Assembly (NCBI GenBank): GCA_001557505.1
Contig: LSAX01000003.1
Location: 4,650,001 to 4,714,000 of the forward strand
Source of the DNA: Reticulascus tulasneorum
Lineage: Eukaryota; Ascomycota; Sordariomycetes; Glomerellales; Reticulascaceae
Direction of reading: 5' to 3'
DNA length: 64,000 bases
Part shown: positions 46,644 through 59,007 of the stretch, piece by piece
Position numbering within the stretch: position 1 is the first letter of the stretch
Layout of the letters: each line of letters starts with the position of its first letter
Translations under genes and position numbers: made by a program
Notes under the pieces: generated by a model
What the model saw: only the letters and a program-made list of their open reading frames with translations
Databases searched by the model: none
Told to the model about the DNA's origin: nothing

Positions 46644-49393
46644 ATCTTGCCCAATACTGGACGGGCGAAGGGGACGAAGCACTACAAAAGGAGTCCAAGA
46701 TTGCAGCGCCAAGAAGTCTAGCTCGGGAAGTCCGAAGAAAGATCTGACACTGTTTAAAATGAGTGTTTACGATGGATCCAGTAGTGGTGTAAGAGTGTCT
46801 GTGTGAAACTTAAACCCTAGAATTACGTACAGGGCTTGCGCAAGAGGCCGCGATAAGGAGGAACTGCCCCAATCGGAGGCAGCAAGGGCCTGCTGGGTCG
46901 TACATGGATCGTGGACGATACGCACGGAGTACTTCGTACACATCTTAGTTACTGGGCGGGCAGTGTGTATACATTGGCAGCCAGAGCGCCACTCCCCACA
47001 CCGTAGTTCGTTCGCCGCATGATGGCGGAATGCTTATTATTGCCTGGTTCTCTGGCGGTTGGGCCAGATCCATGCTGGATGAACAGCGCTACCGAAAGCC
47101 TCGTGGGTCTCCCAAGACACACCTGACGTCGACGGCTTCACCCAGGGAGCGGTGGCCCCGATGCTCAGAGATAAGTGCAAATCCACAGTGGTTTCGTCAT
47201 GGATAGGCGCATCGCATTGGGCTGACTGGCTGTCCAGTAATTGGCCTCGAGCAAAAACGCCGCGATGCCTTGTGAAGAAAAGGTTGAGGGAGAGATGTGT
47301 GTGGAATTCACCCGCTGGCACACACAGACTTGATCAGCCGGGGCGTGCGATATGGACTCCCCATTCGCCGCTTGCAACCGCAATCAGTTTTGCGCCGAAA
47401 AAGCAATCAATGTGCGATTGAGTGGCGGCTCGTGACGTCAAACGCGCCGGTAATGGCTCGTCTCCCAGCGATCCATCGGGGATTTCTTTTTGATAGTACA
47501 TATGTACATCGCTCGGCAGAAGTGAGATTGCGAGCGCTGAGGACGGCTGTTATTGCTGTGAGGGGGACCAGACGACAGCGCGAAAGCAGAACATCACAGC
47601 AGCAGTGTTAAAATGCCTGGTGGGGATCTCTAATTCCATTGGTGGTGAGACTCAAAATGCCCATCTTACTCACCAAACGGCCCCAACCAATTATGGGGTT
47701 GCTAGCATGGGATAGAATTTGGATTTGTGTGCACCGCATCCCGATAATGTATGTATGTACGTACAAGCCCAGCATCCTGACCAGACCACCTTTTCCCGAA
47801 GAACTAACAGCGTCGCACTGGGGTGATCCATTCATCAAACCATTTCATTTCCATCTCGATTGTCATCACCCCTCCTTCTTATTCGGGAAGAGCTTCGATT
47901 TGTCGCTTGCCGCTCGCTCCCCCCTGACCCATGCTTATAAGTACGTACATACATATCTCTCTCCGGAGCTGGCGTGGCTGGGGTGCTGGGCTAACCTCAC
48001 GACTGGGACGGGAGCAACCTAAATCATTCCCCTAGTGTACCTGAAGAGGGGTCGCATTTCCGCCCCTGGTCGGCGACGGTGAACAGAGATACAGTCAAAA
48101 GTCTCCATTTGTACATCTGTACGAGAAAACACGATAGTTTCAAATATTGGGGCGATCTAGTGGCCACTTGGTGAGATAGCCGGCCGAAGCGAGTGTAGTG
48201 CTCATGCGCGCTCGAGAGCCTCTGGGTGTTGTCGCCTGCATCATCCCGGCTCTGTCAGTAAGACGGCGGGAGACGCGAGCGGACGCTAGAAGCTCCCATC
48301 GAGCTTCTAGACACATATTTCAGGTGGATGCTGGCGCAAAGGATCGGCCCTGTTAGAAAGCTCGGATCCATGATTGCGATAGTGATGTTTCTCAGCTTTG
48401 CCTACTTCCAGCAAAAGGGCTCGGCCCAAAGCCGGCCAAAGTCGGTTGTGGCTTGATGATAGCTCTTTTACTAGGTACGTGGTATTAGTCGCCCCGAACG
48501 CCTCTGTGCGAATTGCAAGTAACCAGGAGTTCGGAGTTCCATACGTGGCAGCAAATCAGCGACCATCATGTCAGAGGAGGATCAGGCCAGCGGGCGGGCG
48601 CGAGGTGGATGTGCCACTCAGTTGCGTGCTGGGCCACTCATGGCAGCTCAGAAAGATGATTTCCCCACACCGGCATATGTTCGTAGGTACACAGGCGGGC
48701 AGACACGAATGATAGACTTCTGACGGAATGCGCATGCAAACAGCAATAAAAATGCTCCGCGTGATGACATGGTGGATGTTTAGCACTCCTCGCCGTTGCC
48801 AGCGAATAATTGCCACCTGCCGGCTTAAGTTCGTTTGCGTAAAACACCCCCCTCCCACTGCAGTGTTTTAATAATTAAGGCACTAGGAAACGGAACAAAG
48901 TATAGCGCGGGGGGCAGCAGCTCGACCTGGTGGTGGTGCATTGATTGCCTAGCCACCTCCGCTCTGGTGTCCAGCCTTCCTCAGCGGCTGGGCATATGTA
49001 CATACATCTGGTAATCTGTAGGCGTGAGATATTAAGCATAAACGCGGAAGACCAAAGAGCCAACAGGAGGGCGACTTTAAAATATTGACTGCGACTGGCC
49101 AGCCTGCCTGTGCCCGTCGAATATAGTGGTACCGACCGACACTGGCAGGACTGCGGCCCAGGAATGCTACATATGTAGTCCGTAAATAAGGTACATACGA
49201 GTGGCAGCCTAGCAATCACAGGTGGTATCTGACCAGGACCTAACGCAGCAGTGCAGCAAATCTCATCTCCTTGAGTAGTACGGACTACCCTAAACACCCC
49301 AATTTGCGACGAAACAAAACCGATTCTTGGGCAGTACGAAGAGCACAGGCAGATCACAGATTGTCCCTGTGCTTGCAGGGGTCGCAAAACTGC

Positions 49394-49446
49394 GGGGGGG
49401 GGCAAGGAGAGGCACACCACCACACACACTCACTCGCTCACTCACA
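49394..49446 (+). repeat. Low-complexity tract: G9 then CA/CTCA repeats
   Basis: A run of nine G is followed within 15 bp by CA and CTCA microsatellite-like units. No function is implied. Confidence 0.7.
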
Positions 49447-51363
49447 AACCCATCCCCTCGGGCTTGGCGTGGGCCGCCTCCAAAACGGCTCGCCCTGTGT
49501 GGACTTGTCGACATGCGCACCGCGCTGACCCTTCATAACTCCTCTCGAGCTATCCGAGTCTTCCTGGCTTTCCCAGTCTGACAGGCGAATACAACGGGGG
49601 AGGGTGCGCCAAGATGGCTCAGGAGCCAATGCAGACCTACCTACCCGGAGAGGGCTGCTGCAGACCTACCCGGAGAGGCAGCTGGGAACTTAGGCGGCTC
49701 TTGGCGATGGGGCCATGGAATTATTGTAGAATCCGCATCGAAGCGCCGCTGCAACCATACGACCGTTCCGTGCGCTCCTCCACATGCGGCCTCTGCTGGA
49801 GGGGTCCTCTTACCCTCCCCCTCCTTGCCGCCTCCCAGCCGTTCGTTCTTCAAGCACCCAGGAACCGTTGCTCTCTGCCAGGGAGAACTTGGGGGGCGGC
49901 GTCGCATTGCTCAAGCTCTCAAGAAACTTTAGATAGAAAGGTGCAAAGCTACACAGACGAGCTTACACTCAAGACGGCGCTTGTTGAAGAACCCCCCATC
50001 CCTCCCCTCTCGCTATTCGGACGCGACGTTGCTCTTCGAACTGGCGAGGGAGACGCGTACAAATCCACCCTAGCTCATTTTTTCTTTCAAGCTATCGTGA
50101 GGCAAGTGACGCGAAAAGCGTCAGAGCTTCGAGATTGCCCAACCGGAAACAGCGCACCTATCTGCCAATATGCGCCATCGCACCCACTGGGGGATCATTT
50201 TGAACTTCACAAGGTGGTGGAGATCTCCAGGAGCTAGGGGGTCCTTTGATCAGCCACTTGGGTGGAGGGCTAGTGTTCTTGCGGCAGACGGAAGATGGCG
50301 TGAATGGATCTTGCCTCGTCCTCCCGCCTGGCTCGCCTGGTCTACCAAGCCAAATAAGTACAAACTCCTGTGTGGACCCCATCTCTCGTAATCCGCACCC
50401 ACCTTCACCCAAAAACCCACGGGCTGTCGACTCGCGTGCCCAGCGGGAAACAATTCGACCGCGGCCGAGTCTGCTCTCCGTTGGTGTGTTAAAATGAGCT
50501 GCGAATGGAGGCTGGATGTATTGGATTGTACATAGTAAGCCGGTTTTGTTTTGCTTTAGGGGTTCCCTTTCGGCTTGCTTTTGTTGCTTGGCTCGGATCT
50601 TTGGGATTTCTTCTCCTCGATAACATCCGTGCATAGCACGTTAACCAGACAGAGCTGGTACCTGCCGATTCGCACTTTCGCAGCGCCATGGCACCTCAGC
50701 CTCTGCCCAGGAAGCCCAGCAACTGCCCAGCCTGACAAGCTTGGGGCCAGGCCCGATCCTCTTCGACCCAATGCAGTAGCTACACCGTACGGGTGCGTGC
50801 AAGCGTGTAACCTCGCAAGGCAAAAGGAGTACATCTGCATGCAGAGAGTTCATGGGCTCGTTTGGAAGTAATCGGCCCCTTATCGTAGTTATTTGCGCAA
50901 ACGGGGTACCTAGACGGGGGTACATTAATTAGGCCTGGCAGGGGGTGGGGAACACATGCTTTCCCGCCAAGATCTGCGCTGCGAGATGCTAAATGTAGTA
51001 TCGCGCAACAAGACCACCTGCTGTGGTTTTTGGTAGGCTGGGCCCATCCCTGCCCATGCGCATCTGTGCCAACCCATCCCATCCAGCAGCAGAAGGAGGA
51101 GGAGGACGACGAGGCCGAGGAGCAAGTGGTGGTAGTGGTTGTCGTACGTACCCAGATGGATGGGGGTTGCAAGCAGTCCTTTGAGATGGGGACTGGCAGG
51201 TAAAACTAGTCAGACCGACCCGCATGTGAAGCCCCCCCCATTCTTGGTGAATGGCTCCGGGCCTGGGTCTCAGACCAGGTTCGATTTCCCTTCGAGCAAT
51301 TTTCCATACATATACAGGTTCCAGTGTAACCCACCGAGCTTCCATGCATAAATAACCCATAGC

Positions 51364-51370
51364 TATATAG
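51364..51370 (+). promoter_or_regulatory. TATA-like element and pyrimidine tract of the permease gene
   Basis: TATATAG at 51364-51370 is followed by a C/T-rich tract to about 51405, the usual layout just upstream of transcription starts of well-expressed mould genes. The start codon is 233 bp downstream. Confidence 0.45.
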
Positions 51371-51602
51371 AGCTATCCGTCTCCCTTCTCCCCCCCTCCT
51401 TCCGCGTCACTTGGGTATTCCTCTTTTCCTCTGTCCGCCTTTCCTCTTACTTTCCTACCAGAGGGGGTCTATTCGTCGTGTCGTATTATCAAACGGCATC
51501 CCGCAGCCTGGTTTCTTGAAAACCGGCGCGTTCTCTCAACATCACTGTCCGTCGACACCTCACTCCCATCGCCTGCGACTGTTCACGACATCGCCGCCCA
51601 CC

Positions 51603-53601
51603 ATGACCAAGGAAGACACCGCGGTCGGCGTCACCCCGCCATCTAATGGCAGTGACAGTGCCGTGCCGCCAACCTACGATGCCGAGAAGGGCGTCCAGGA
51701 GGGCCACGGCCATCACACCCACGTCTCGGAGAACCGTGAGGAGGATTTCATGACCCGTAATGGGCTGAATCTCCGCTCTTTCCAGAAGCGTATGTTTTTT
51801 CATCCGCAAGCTTTTCCAGCTTGTCAATGTCCGTGGGAGAGGCGCAGGTGACTGACAGAACCACAGGTGAGGAATACCAAGGCATGTCGCAGCTGGACCA
51901 CTCGATGAAGTCCCGCCATCTCCACATGATTGCCATTGGCGGCTCCATTGGAGCTGGTTTCTATGTCGGTTCCGGTAACGCCCTCACCCGAGGTGGTCCC
52001 GGTTCCGTGCTCATCTGTTTCCTCATCGCCGGTGTCATGATCTTCAACGTCGTGTATGCCCTCGGTGAACTCGCTGTTATGTATCCTGTCTCTGGTGGCT
52101 TCTACACGTACTCCATTCGCTTCATCGACCCCTCATGGGGTTTCGCCATGGGTTGGAATTATGTGAGTTCTTCTTTCTGTCAGCGGTCTGCACAATTCAT
52201 TCCTAACGCCTCCAGGTCTTCCAATGGGTTATTGTCTTACCGTTAGAATTAACAGTCGTCTCATTTACCGTGCAATACTGGGACAAAGAGATAAGCGTCG
52301 CTGTTTGGATTACCATCTTCTGGCTCTTCATCATCTTCATCAATATTTTCGGAACTCTCGGTTTCGCCGAGGAAGAATTCGTGTCGTCACTCTTCAAGCT
52401 GACCGCAACCGTCATCTTCATGATTGTTGCGCTCGTCCTTGTCTGTGGTGGTGGCCCGGCCGGCGGCAAATACGACGAGTACTGGGGTAACCGACTATGG
52501 TCCGACCCTGGCGCTTTCCAGAATGGCTTCCGTGGCTTCTGCTCCGTCTTCGTCACCGCTGCTTTCGCCTTTGCCGGTACTGAGCTTGTCGGTCTTGCCG
52601 CTGCCGAATCCGCCAACCCTGCCAAAGCGCTGCCCGGTGCTATCAAGCAGGTCTTCTGGCGAATTACCCTGTAAGCCTTCATCTTACATTGCGATTATAA
52701 AGCAACTCCTCCTAACAGTGGTTGATTTAGATTCTACATTCTCGGTTTGACTTTCGTCGGTCTCCTTGTCAGCTCCACCGACGACAGACTGCTTAACTCT
52801 TCCAACCCATATGCTGATGGCACCTCGCCTTTCGTGCTTGCTGCCAAAGATGCCGGTCTTATCGGATTCGACAGCTTCATGAACGTTGTTATCCTGGTTT
52901 CTGTCGTCTCTATTGGAGTCTCCTGCGTTTATGGCGGTTCTCGAACTCTCACGGCTCTTGCCCAGCAAGGCATGGCCCCAAAGATCTTCGCCTACATTGA
53001 CCGATCTGGACGACCTCTCCCGTCTGTCATCCTCAATCTCGTCTTCGGTGCCCTCGCCTATGTTACCCTTGCCTCTTCCGGCGGTGTTGTGTTCGATTGG
53101 CTTCTGGCACTCTCTGGACTTGCCGCCCTCTTCACCTGGGGATCCATCTGCATTGTAAGTCTTTATTCCGGTCGGTTCATGCGGGTCTTGAGGTCTAACC
53201 AAATTCTGTAGGCACACATCCGTTTCCGCAAGGCTTGGGCTCTCCAGGGCCACACCACCGATGAGATCCCATTCAAGGCTGTTGGCGGTACTTTCGGTTC
53301 TTGGCTCGGCCTTTTCCTCGTCTTTGTCTCGCTCGCCGCCCAGTTCTTCGTTGCCATCGCACCGCCAGGCACGAGCGACTTGAATGATGCCCAAGGTTTC
53401 TTCAAGGCCTATCTTGCTCTTCCCGTCGTCCTTTTCTTCTGGGCCATCGGTTACGCCTGGAAGCGACAGGGCTGGCTCCGACTCGATCAGATCGATGTTG
53501 ACACGGGTCGTCGTGATCACGACTGGGAGCGTATTAACGCATACCGCGCCGAGGTTGCCGCCTGGCCCAAGTGGAGACAGTGGGGATCCAAGATCTTCTA
53601 G
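51603..53601 (+). CDS. Amino-acid permease (APC superfamily, fungal YAT type)
   Basis: The model is five exons, 51603-51789, 51867-52162, 52216-52670, 52731-53154 and 53212-53601, giving 583 residues. The cytosolic N-terminus has a VPPTYDAEKG PPxY motif and His-rich stretch. The first membrane span carries the diagnostic HMIAIGGSIGAGFYVGSG substrate loop, followed by an ALGELAVMYPVSGGFYTY-type segment and about twelve spans in all. FAFAGTELVGLAAAESANP is the conserved span-6 region, and VYGGSRTLTALAQQG the span-8/loop motif. The C-terminal DHDWERINAYRAEVAAWP matches fungal permeases such as INDA1-type transporters. It should import amino acids at the plasma membrane by proton symport. Specificity cannot be read. 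Introns of 53-77 nt all keep frame. Confidence 0.93.
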
Positions 53602-55588
53602 ACGGTCAAGTTTTGTTCATTCGACTCGCGTTCAGTCGTTTGGGATAGTGTGTGAACAAGTGGAGAGCAGTATATACCTGTGGGGCTGTCAAGTATGAGT
53701 GCAGAATGCACAACGATGGCAACGGCATTGACTGGTTCTTGTCATGCCGGCTTGAGAGGAAAGCGTAGCATTCATATTCATACGTGGACGGCCGCCCCCA
53801 ACCCGCATGTCTTTCTGCTACTAGAGATACCAGACAGTTTTTGAGTCTTTATTACATCTCAAATACCTTGATATTTTATCTGTGCTCCTCGTGAATGCTC
53901 CATTCTGAAGGTAGTGATTACGCGCATCGGGCGCATTGTGTGCGAAGACTTGAGATAATTGCTGCTCCAAGTCGAAATTTGTACGAAGGTATGTGCCCAT
54001 AAATTCGGAAGCCCAGGTGTCAATATCTGCTACTCCTGCAGTTCGTAAATCATGGTACAGGATTTTGCATTGGAAATCGGGACTGGTATGGTTTCGCCCA
54101 GAGGCCTTGCTCTCCAGTTGGCCATCTGTCTCGCGGTACTTTCTGCACATAGGTTCAACAAGTCAGCCTACAAATGCTGGAATACAAAGGCGTCAAGAAA
54201 CCCGAAGATGAAGCCCACCGCCAATGCCGAGTCACACGTGCAGTTAACAATTTATGCAGGCCATGAGCTGCGCGGGCCTAGAGAGGAAGGTGTTTGGGCT
54301 GGTGCACCATGTCGCTTGCGAGCCTGCGAAAGACTAGGAGTCCGCCATCTATGTGTGTATGTATTGGTGACTGTGGCGCGGCTTTCTGAGCGGCATTTGA
54401 CGTTGAGATGGACGAGTTCACGCTTTGAAATCTTGGTGTTTTCAGCGTATGTAAGCAGGCACCGAGGAACAGGCTAGCAGCTGCGGGCAGAACGGAAGAG
54501 TTGAGTTTTAGTGATTTTCTCATCCCCGGGCACTCCTTAAAGAGAGAAACTTGACATGTCAATATCCCGCCCTTGTGGTCTCGCTACCCTATTGCCCCGC
54601 TAATAATAAGACGTTGGACAGATCCCCCGTCAGTGGGAGCTCGTTGTTACTAGGGATTATTAGACCACGCCTTTGTGGCGTTATGTAGCACCATCATGAC
54701 AGCCCCTGCTGGAGACTTCTGAGTGTCAAACCCTTTTTGGGCAACTGGAAACAGACGTTATGTCGAAACCAGCCGCACCTAGGGTACCTAAGCCCCTAAG
54801 TTAATTGCCAGCGCCGCAATGCGGGTCATCAAATCTCATGACAAACTCTACTACGTAATAACACTTACACGTTCTTACCTTCTTCTTGTAGCCCAGCACC
54901 GAATTATGGCTTACGACAATGCCCATTAGGATATCTGCCACAACGCTGTATGGATCTTGGAGGCATGCTGCTGTCATCTTGTCATCATCTTTGTGTATGT
55001 TACTGCACGTGGTGTACTACGTTGACTACGTATACCCAAAGCTAAATTACCTCTTGGGATTGTACTGCCTGATCGGAGGCTCTCCTACTCCAGGCTGTCC
55101 AAGGATGCGAACTGTGACGCAATTGTATCTGGCAAAAAGGATTGGAAGTTACACTGCGGTTCTTGGACCCTATTAGGAATTCATTATGCTGCATTTTGAT
55201 AGTAGATTAAAATGAAGTTTGCAGCCCTAAGAACTTGCATTTCTACGGATGGTATGACACGATCCTGGCAGGGTCGGTGTTACAGTGGGCGGGAGACGCT
55301 ACCGTCGAGGTTACCAGACACGGCATTATGTTTGAAATGCCTAACAGTACTCGCTACGCATCCCAGCCTCTGTCATGGCTGAGTACCTCCAATTCTTTCA
55401 TACTTTCTGCCGATCCAGGTAACGTTTTCTTGCGCCGCCGCGCAAAACTGCTCATGGCCTTGCTCTGATGAGCCCCGACTAAAGCCCCGCAACAATCCAA
55501 CATTTCCCACAAGCTAGCAGATTCTCATTACCCAGCCACGTATCCTACTACCTTGCTTTGAGTTGTCATAAACGGCGGCGAATCAGTC
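53602..55588. other. Intergenic: permease 3' flank and C2H2 gene promoter
   Basis: Apart from the weak minus-strand candidate at 53821-54150, no gene is supported. Two ACTACGTA motifs lie at 54850 and 55025. Confidence 0.5.
53821..54150 (-). CDS. Hypothetical protein, possibly last exon of a small gene
   Basis: An open frame of 109 residues begins at an ATG preceded by an acceptor-like CAG. The residue mix (FDLEQQLSQVFAHNAPDARN) and codon choice look protein-like. A short upstream minus-strand frame at about 54280-54520 begins with a signal-like MRKSLKLNSSVLPAAASLFL and could be its 5' exon, but I could not find a clean intron joining them. No family is recognised. Confidence 0.3.
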   Translation of the reverse strand: MCRKYRETDGQLESKASGRNHTSPDFQCKILYHDLRTAGVADIDTWASEFMGTYLRTNFDLEQQLSQVFAHNAPDARNHYLQNGAFTRSTDKISRYLRCNKDSKTVWYL

Positions 55589-57582
55589 ATGAGGCAGCGA
55601 CCAGCAGCACCCCCGTCTTCCAAGTCAACTGGCGACGGGGATCACGAATCTCCCGGCTCGGAAGGTGCATCGTCACCTCCGCCTACACCGGCCGACAATC
55701 CGGACGGTGTTGAGGTTAAGCCCGAAGAACTCCAATCCGACAATGAGGGCTCGGAAGTCTCTAAGGCAAAGGTCGAGGATGAATCTGATGACGTCTCAAA
55801 GGAAGACAACTTCAAGCAGGAAGAGGACGTGGCAGGAGCTTCCGAGCTTGTAGTTCCGCGTCGCGAGTTGGCCCGTGAGCGGGATCTTTCCATCTATCCT
55901 CACCGACTTGCAAAACAACATCCAAGGAGCGTTGGGGCTTTTGAGTTCCGCCGTGAGCTGGATGATGATGTTCCGTCTAAGGCTAGGGAAGAAAAGCCCA
56001 TCGCTGCGAAAAAGCGATCCCGAATTCAGCAGCCTCTGCTGCACCAAGCTCCGGGCTACAGTAATTCGTCTCAGTTCATGCCGGCCCCTTTGCGCCGAGC
56101 TCAAATTCCTCCAAGCCCTGCAGGGTTTCCAGCATTTCAATCGCAGGATAAGCACTCAAAATTGTTCTCGCGGACGCTATCACCCGTGAAGATGTCGCTC
56201 ACGAGTCCCGCGGCCAGTAAATCCGCGGCGGCCGATAACACGAGCACTCAAACCCGGGCAGAAGCCATGGGGGACTCTGAAGGCGATGCTTTGTATCCCG
56301 TAAGGCATGGAATTATCAACGGCGTTATGTCTATTTTTATAGACTGGATGGATTCGCGTCTTGGTGTCAGAGTCCGCACCGGACCCAGCCACCAGCCACA
56401 AGCCCAAGGGGATAGGAGGCCCCGGAAAAGCAAACGATTAGGGGCTGCGAGTTTTGGGTCGCCTGTGAAAAGAAGGCGCTCGAATAGTGATGCAGAGGAC
56501 GTAAACGATGATGGGAGTAAGCCGCCTCGTAACAAGCTGACGAAACTTGCTGGGCACGACCAGGACAAGTTAAAGCTGGCTTGCCCGTTCTTCAAGCACA
56601 ACCCCAGGAAGTATAAGAATCAACGACCGTGCTGCGGTCCAGGATGGGACCACGTTCACCGAATCAAGTATTCTACTTTCTTTCTATCCTACCTCTTCTG
56701 CTGCTGTTCTGACATTGATTAGGGAACATATCTATCGCAAACACTCACTTCCAAAGTTCACCTGCCACCGCTGCTGTGAGCCATTTGAGGTCGAGGAGCA
56801 GCTGCAGGCGCATGCTAGGGCTGCCACACCATGTGGGGTTCGCGAACCGCAGCCATCTGATGGCATCACTCAAGACCAGGAGAAGAAACTTCGTTCACGG
56901 AAGAAGAACGGCGTCAAGGAGCTTGCGGAGCCAGAGAAGTGGAAGCAAATGTTCCAAGTGCTCTTTCCAGACACTCGGGAGAACGAGATTCCTTCCCCCT
57001 GTGAGTGGCACGGCTTGAATGGATCGTGCGTTAGCCGCTACTGCTGACACAATATCAGATTATCTCGACGACAGTGACAAGACAAATTTATCTGGCTATG
57101 AAGACTATCTCCGAAGGGAACTACCGCCACTGGTGCGCAGGCGGCTTGAGGAGGAAGTCGAGAGAGAGCTGCACTTTGTCGAGGATGGACTGAAGGGACG
57201 AGTCATTGAAATCGCCCGTAACCTACAACTTACGCTCTTCCGCAGCTATCAACAGACTGAGCTAGAGGAGGAGGCAACGCCAGGGCTCACACATTCGTCA
57301 GGCTCGGAACCAACAACCATATCGCCTCAAACGCTGGAGAGTAGCAGCACACCTGAGTTTCCCGATCCTCTCCACCTTCTCGACGACCCTTCATTCGCAT
57401 TACCTAGTGGAGATGACTTCGATTTCAGTTTCTTGTCGCACTCGTACGATTTACCCAGCCTGCAGTTGTCTGCTGAGCTGGACCTTGCTACAGAGCAGTC
57501 AGATTCTCGATACAATTCAATTATCCTTGGTAATGACAGGAGCCTGCAAGACAACACAAAGGTAGGGAGCGGCTTTCAGTAG
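55589..57582 (+). CDS. Fungal C2H2-type zinc-finger nuclear protein
   Basis: The model is three exons, 55589-56667, 56723-57000 and 57059-57582, 626 residues. Residues 1-330 are disordered and acidic, then basic (RPRKSKRLG, VKRRRSNSD, likely nuclear signals). From about residue 345 comes the conserved module: ACPFFKHNPRKY, CCGPGWDHVHRIKEHIYRKH and a classical FTCHRCCEPFEVEEQLQAH finger. Then come EQEKKLRSRKK and EKWKQMFQVLFPD. This arrangement occurs in a large, mostly uncharacterised Pezizomycotina protein family, so a nuclear regulator or DNA/RNA binder is likely but no target is known. The second intron joins IPSP to YYLDDSDK. The acidic, Ser/Pro-rich C-terminus could serve as an activation region. 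Confidence 0.85.
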
Positions 57583-59007
57583 CATCTGAGTGCACCATCC
57601 AGCTGTTCTCCTCGTCGACCTTGCAAATGTGCAATCGTCAAGAGGATTCGAAACCCTGGTCCTCACAGCATGGCTTCTGTAGGAACAAGTTCGTGGCCCA
57701 TGTACCGTTCGTTGCTTCGGGGCGATTCCACATTCTTCAGGGACAAACCCACTGCGGAAGCTAGAGTCTCTAGCGATACAACGATTGCGATATACGATTT
57801 CCCATATTGGGTGCAGTGAAATGAGACCCACTTCTGGTTCCGTGCTTGGAAATTTGGAATTACGAATGTCCTCGTCAGATAAGGCGTACCTATTAGGGTT
57901 ATTTGAGAGCTACATACTGTAGTCGATTGCTTGGTTGGGGGGACGCCTTCACTTCGGGAGCCGTTGTATTTGCTTAACTTAGCGTGACTCTCAGGACCGC
58001 CCGTCCAGGGTCAGGCCCAACGTGTACGGACATACCAAGAAGAGATTTGCAGTAATTGTATCTCGGCTTTTTTTGACTCGCAAAACTTCACAGTACAAAG
58101 TACGCTGGATAACTAGAAATGGGGGCCGGAGGATTCGACGCCTTTGTCCATCATCCTCCAGGTTACAAATGTCCCCGTCTGCCGCGCCCTCCTGCACTCG
58201 ATGAGGTCTAGTGTGCATGATTGGTTAGTTTGACGCATATGCGGCAACCGTGGGCTCATTATGGGGGGGCTGAAGAGGCTGAGACGTGAGTGGGTGAATC
58301 CCACAGGCAGACTCGTTTGCGCTGCTGAATAAAGCAAGAAGCACGACCCCTTGCTCCAGCCCTACGGAGTACAGGATAAAACGCGAAATGGGGTAATTCG
58401 TATCCTTGATTTCTATTAACCCCGGTTGCGGGATCAGGATCCCTGTTTACTTGGTTCAATCAGAATTGTTGCTGGGACGGCTGTGCTACGACCCACGTTG
58501 CAGATTGGCTTGCGCAGCAAGTTGGAGACGTGAGCGCCTAACTGGCCCTCAAACTAAACCCCCATCGGTTGAAATCTCCGTCGTCGCCGTCTTCATGATG
58601 GCTGCAACGCCCGCTGGGATTGGGAATAGCACCCCTGTTGGATCGGTATGCCTACATTGAGACGCGATCCTTCCGCTAGCGAGTGCGAGACACAGGATAA
58701 CCCGGACATGAACATGCACTACTTGACTACCTACGTAGTACGCAGATTGAGGTGTCCTGTAAATGCCACTCCTGTTTGATCTGCCCTTTGTTTTCTTGGC
58801 TCTGTCGTCTACTCCGTTGTGGAATTGGAGTAGGAATCTCTCTGTATTTCTTCTTGCATCCTCGGTCGAACTCTCCTACTGTCCTACCTTGCCAGTTTTT
58901 GCAACCTCGATTACCCCGATTACAGACTTGCCTGGGATCGGACGAGCGAGTCCTGCATGCAATCGCAGCACCGAAGCAGCTCACTGACACGGATGAAGTC
59001 ATAATCG
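57583..59007. other. Intergenic, lectin-gene promoter side
   Basis: No gene is supported. The frame at 58752-59048 lies in the leader of the next gene. A CTACGTAGTA motif occurs at 58731-58740. Confidence 0.5.

Larger units (their letters stand above)
45314..51602. other. 6.3 kb region without a supported gene
   Basis: This is the longest gene-free stretch of the window. It contains the promoters of the Cys-repeat gene and the permease. Its many frames of 60-207 codons overlap each other on both strands and none has a domain, signal peptide or convincing splice sites. It holds GTACGTAC-type palindromes, a G run with CA/CTCA repeats at about 49394-49446, a 17-bp direct repeat near 46.6 kb and a short duplication near 49.65 kb. 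Confidence 0.5.

Noticed and set aside
49614..50237. 207-codon plus-strand frame upstream of the permease
   Set aside because: It has irregular composition and no domain, and overlapping frames occur on the other strand.
51270..51300. tRNA-like B box (AGGTTCGATTTCC)
   Set aside because: The flanking bases do not form a T-stem and no acceptor stem or A box fits at tRNA spacing.
57640..57660. GGTTTCGAATCC-like B box on the minus strand
   Set aside because: Stem pairing fails and the position fits the 3' flank of the C2H2 gene.
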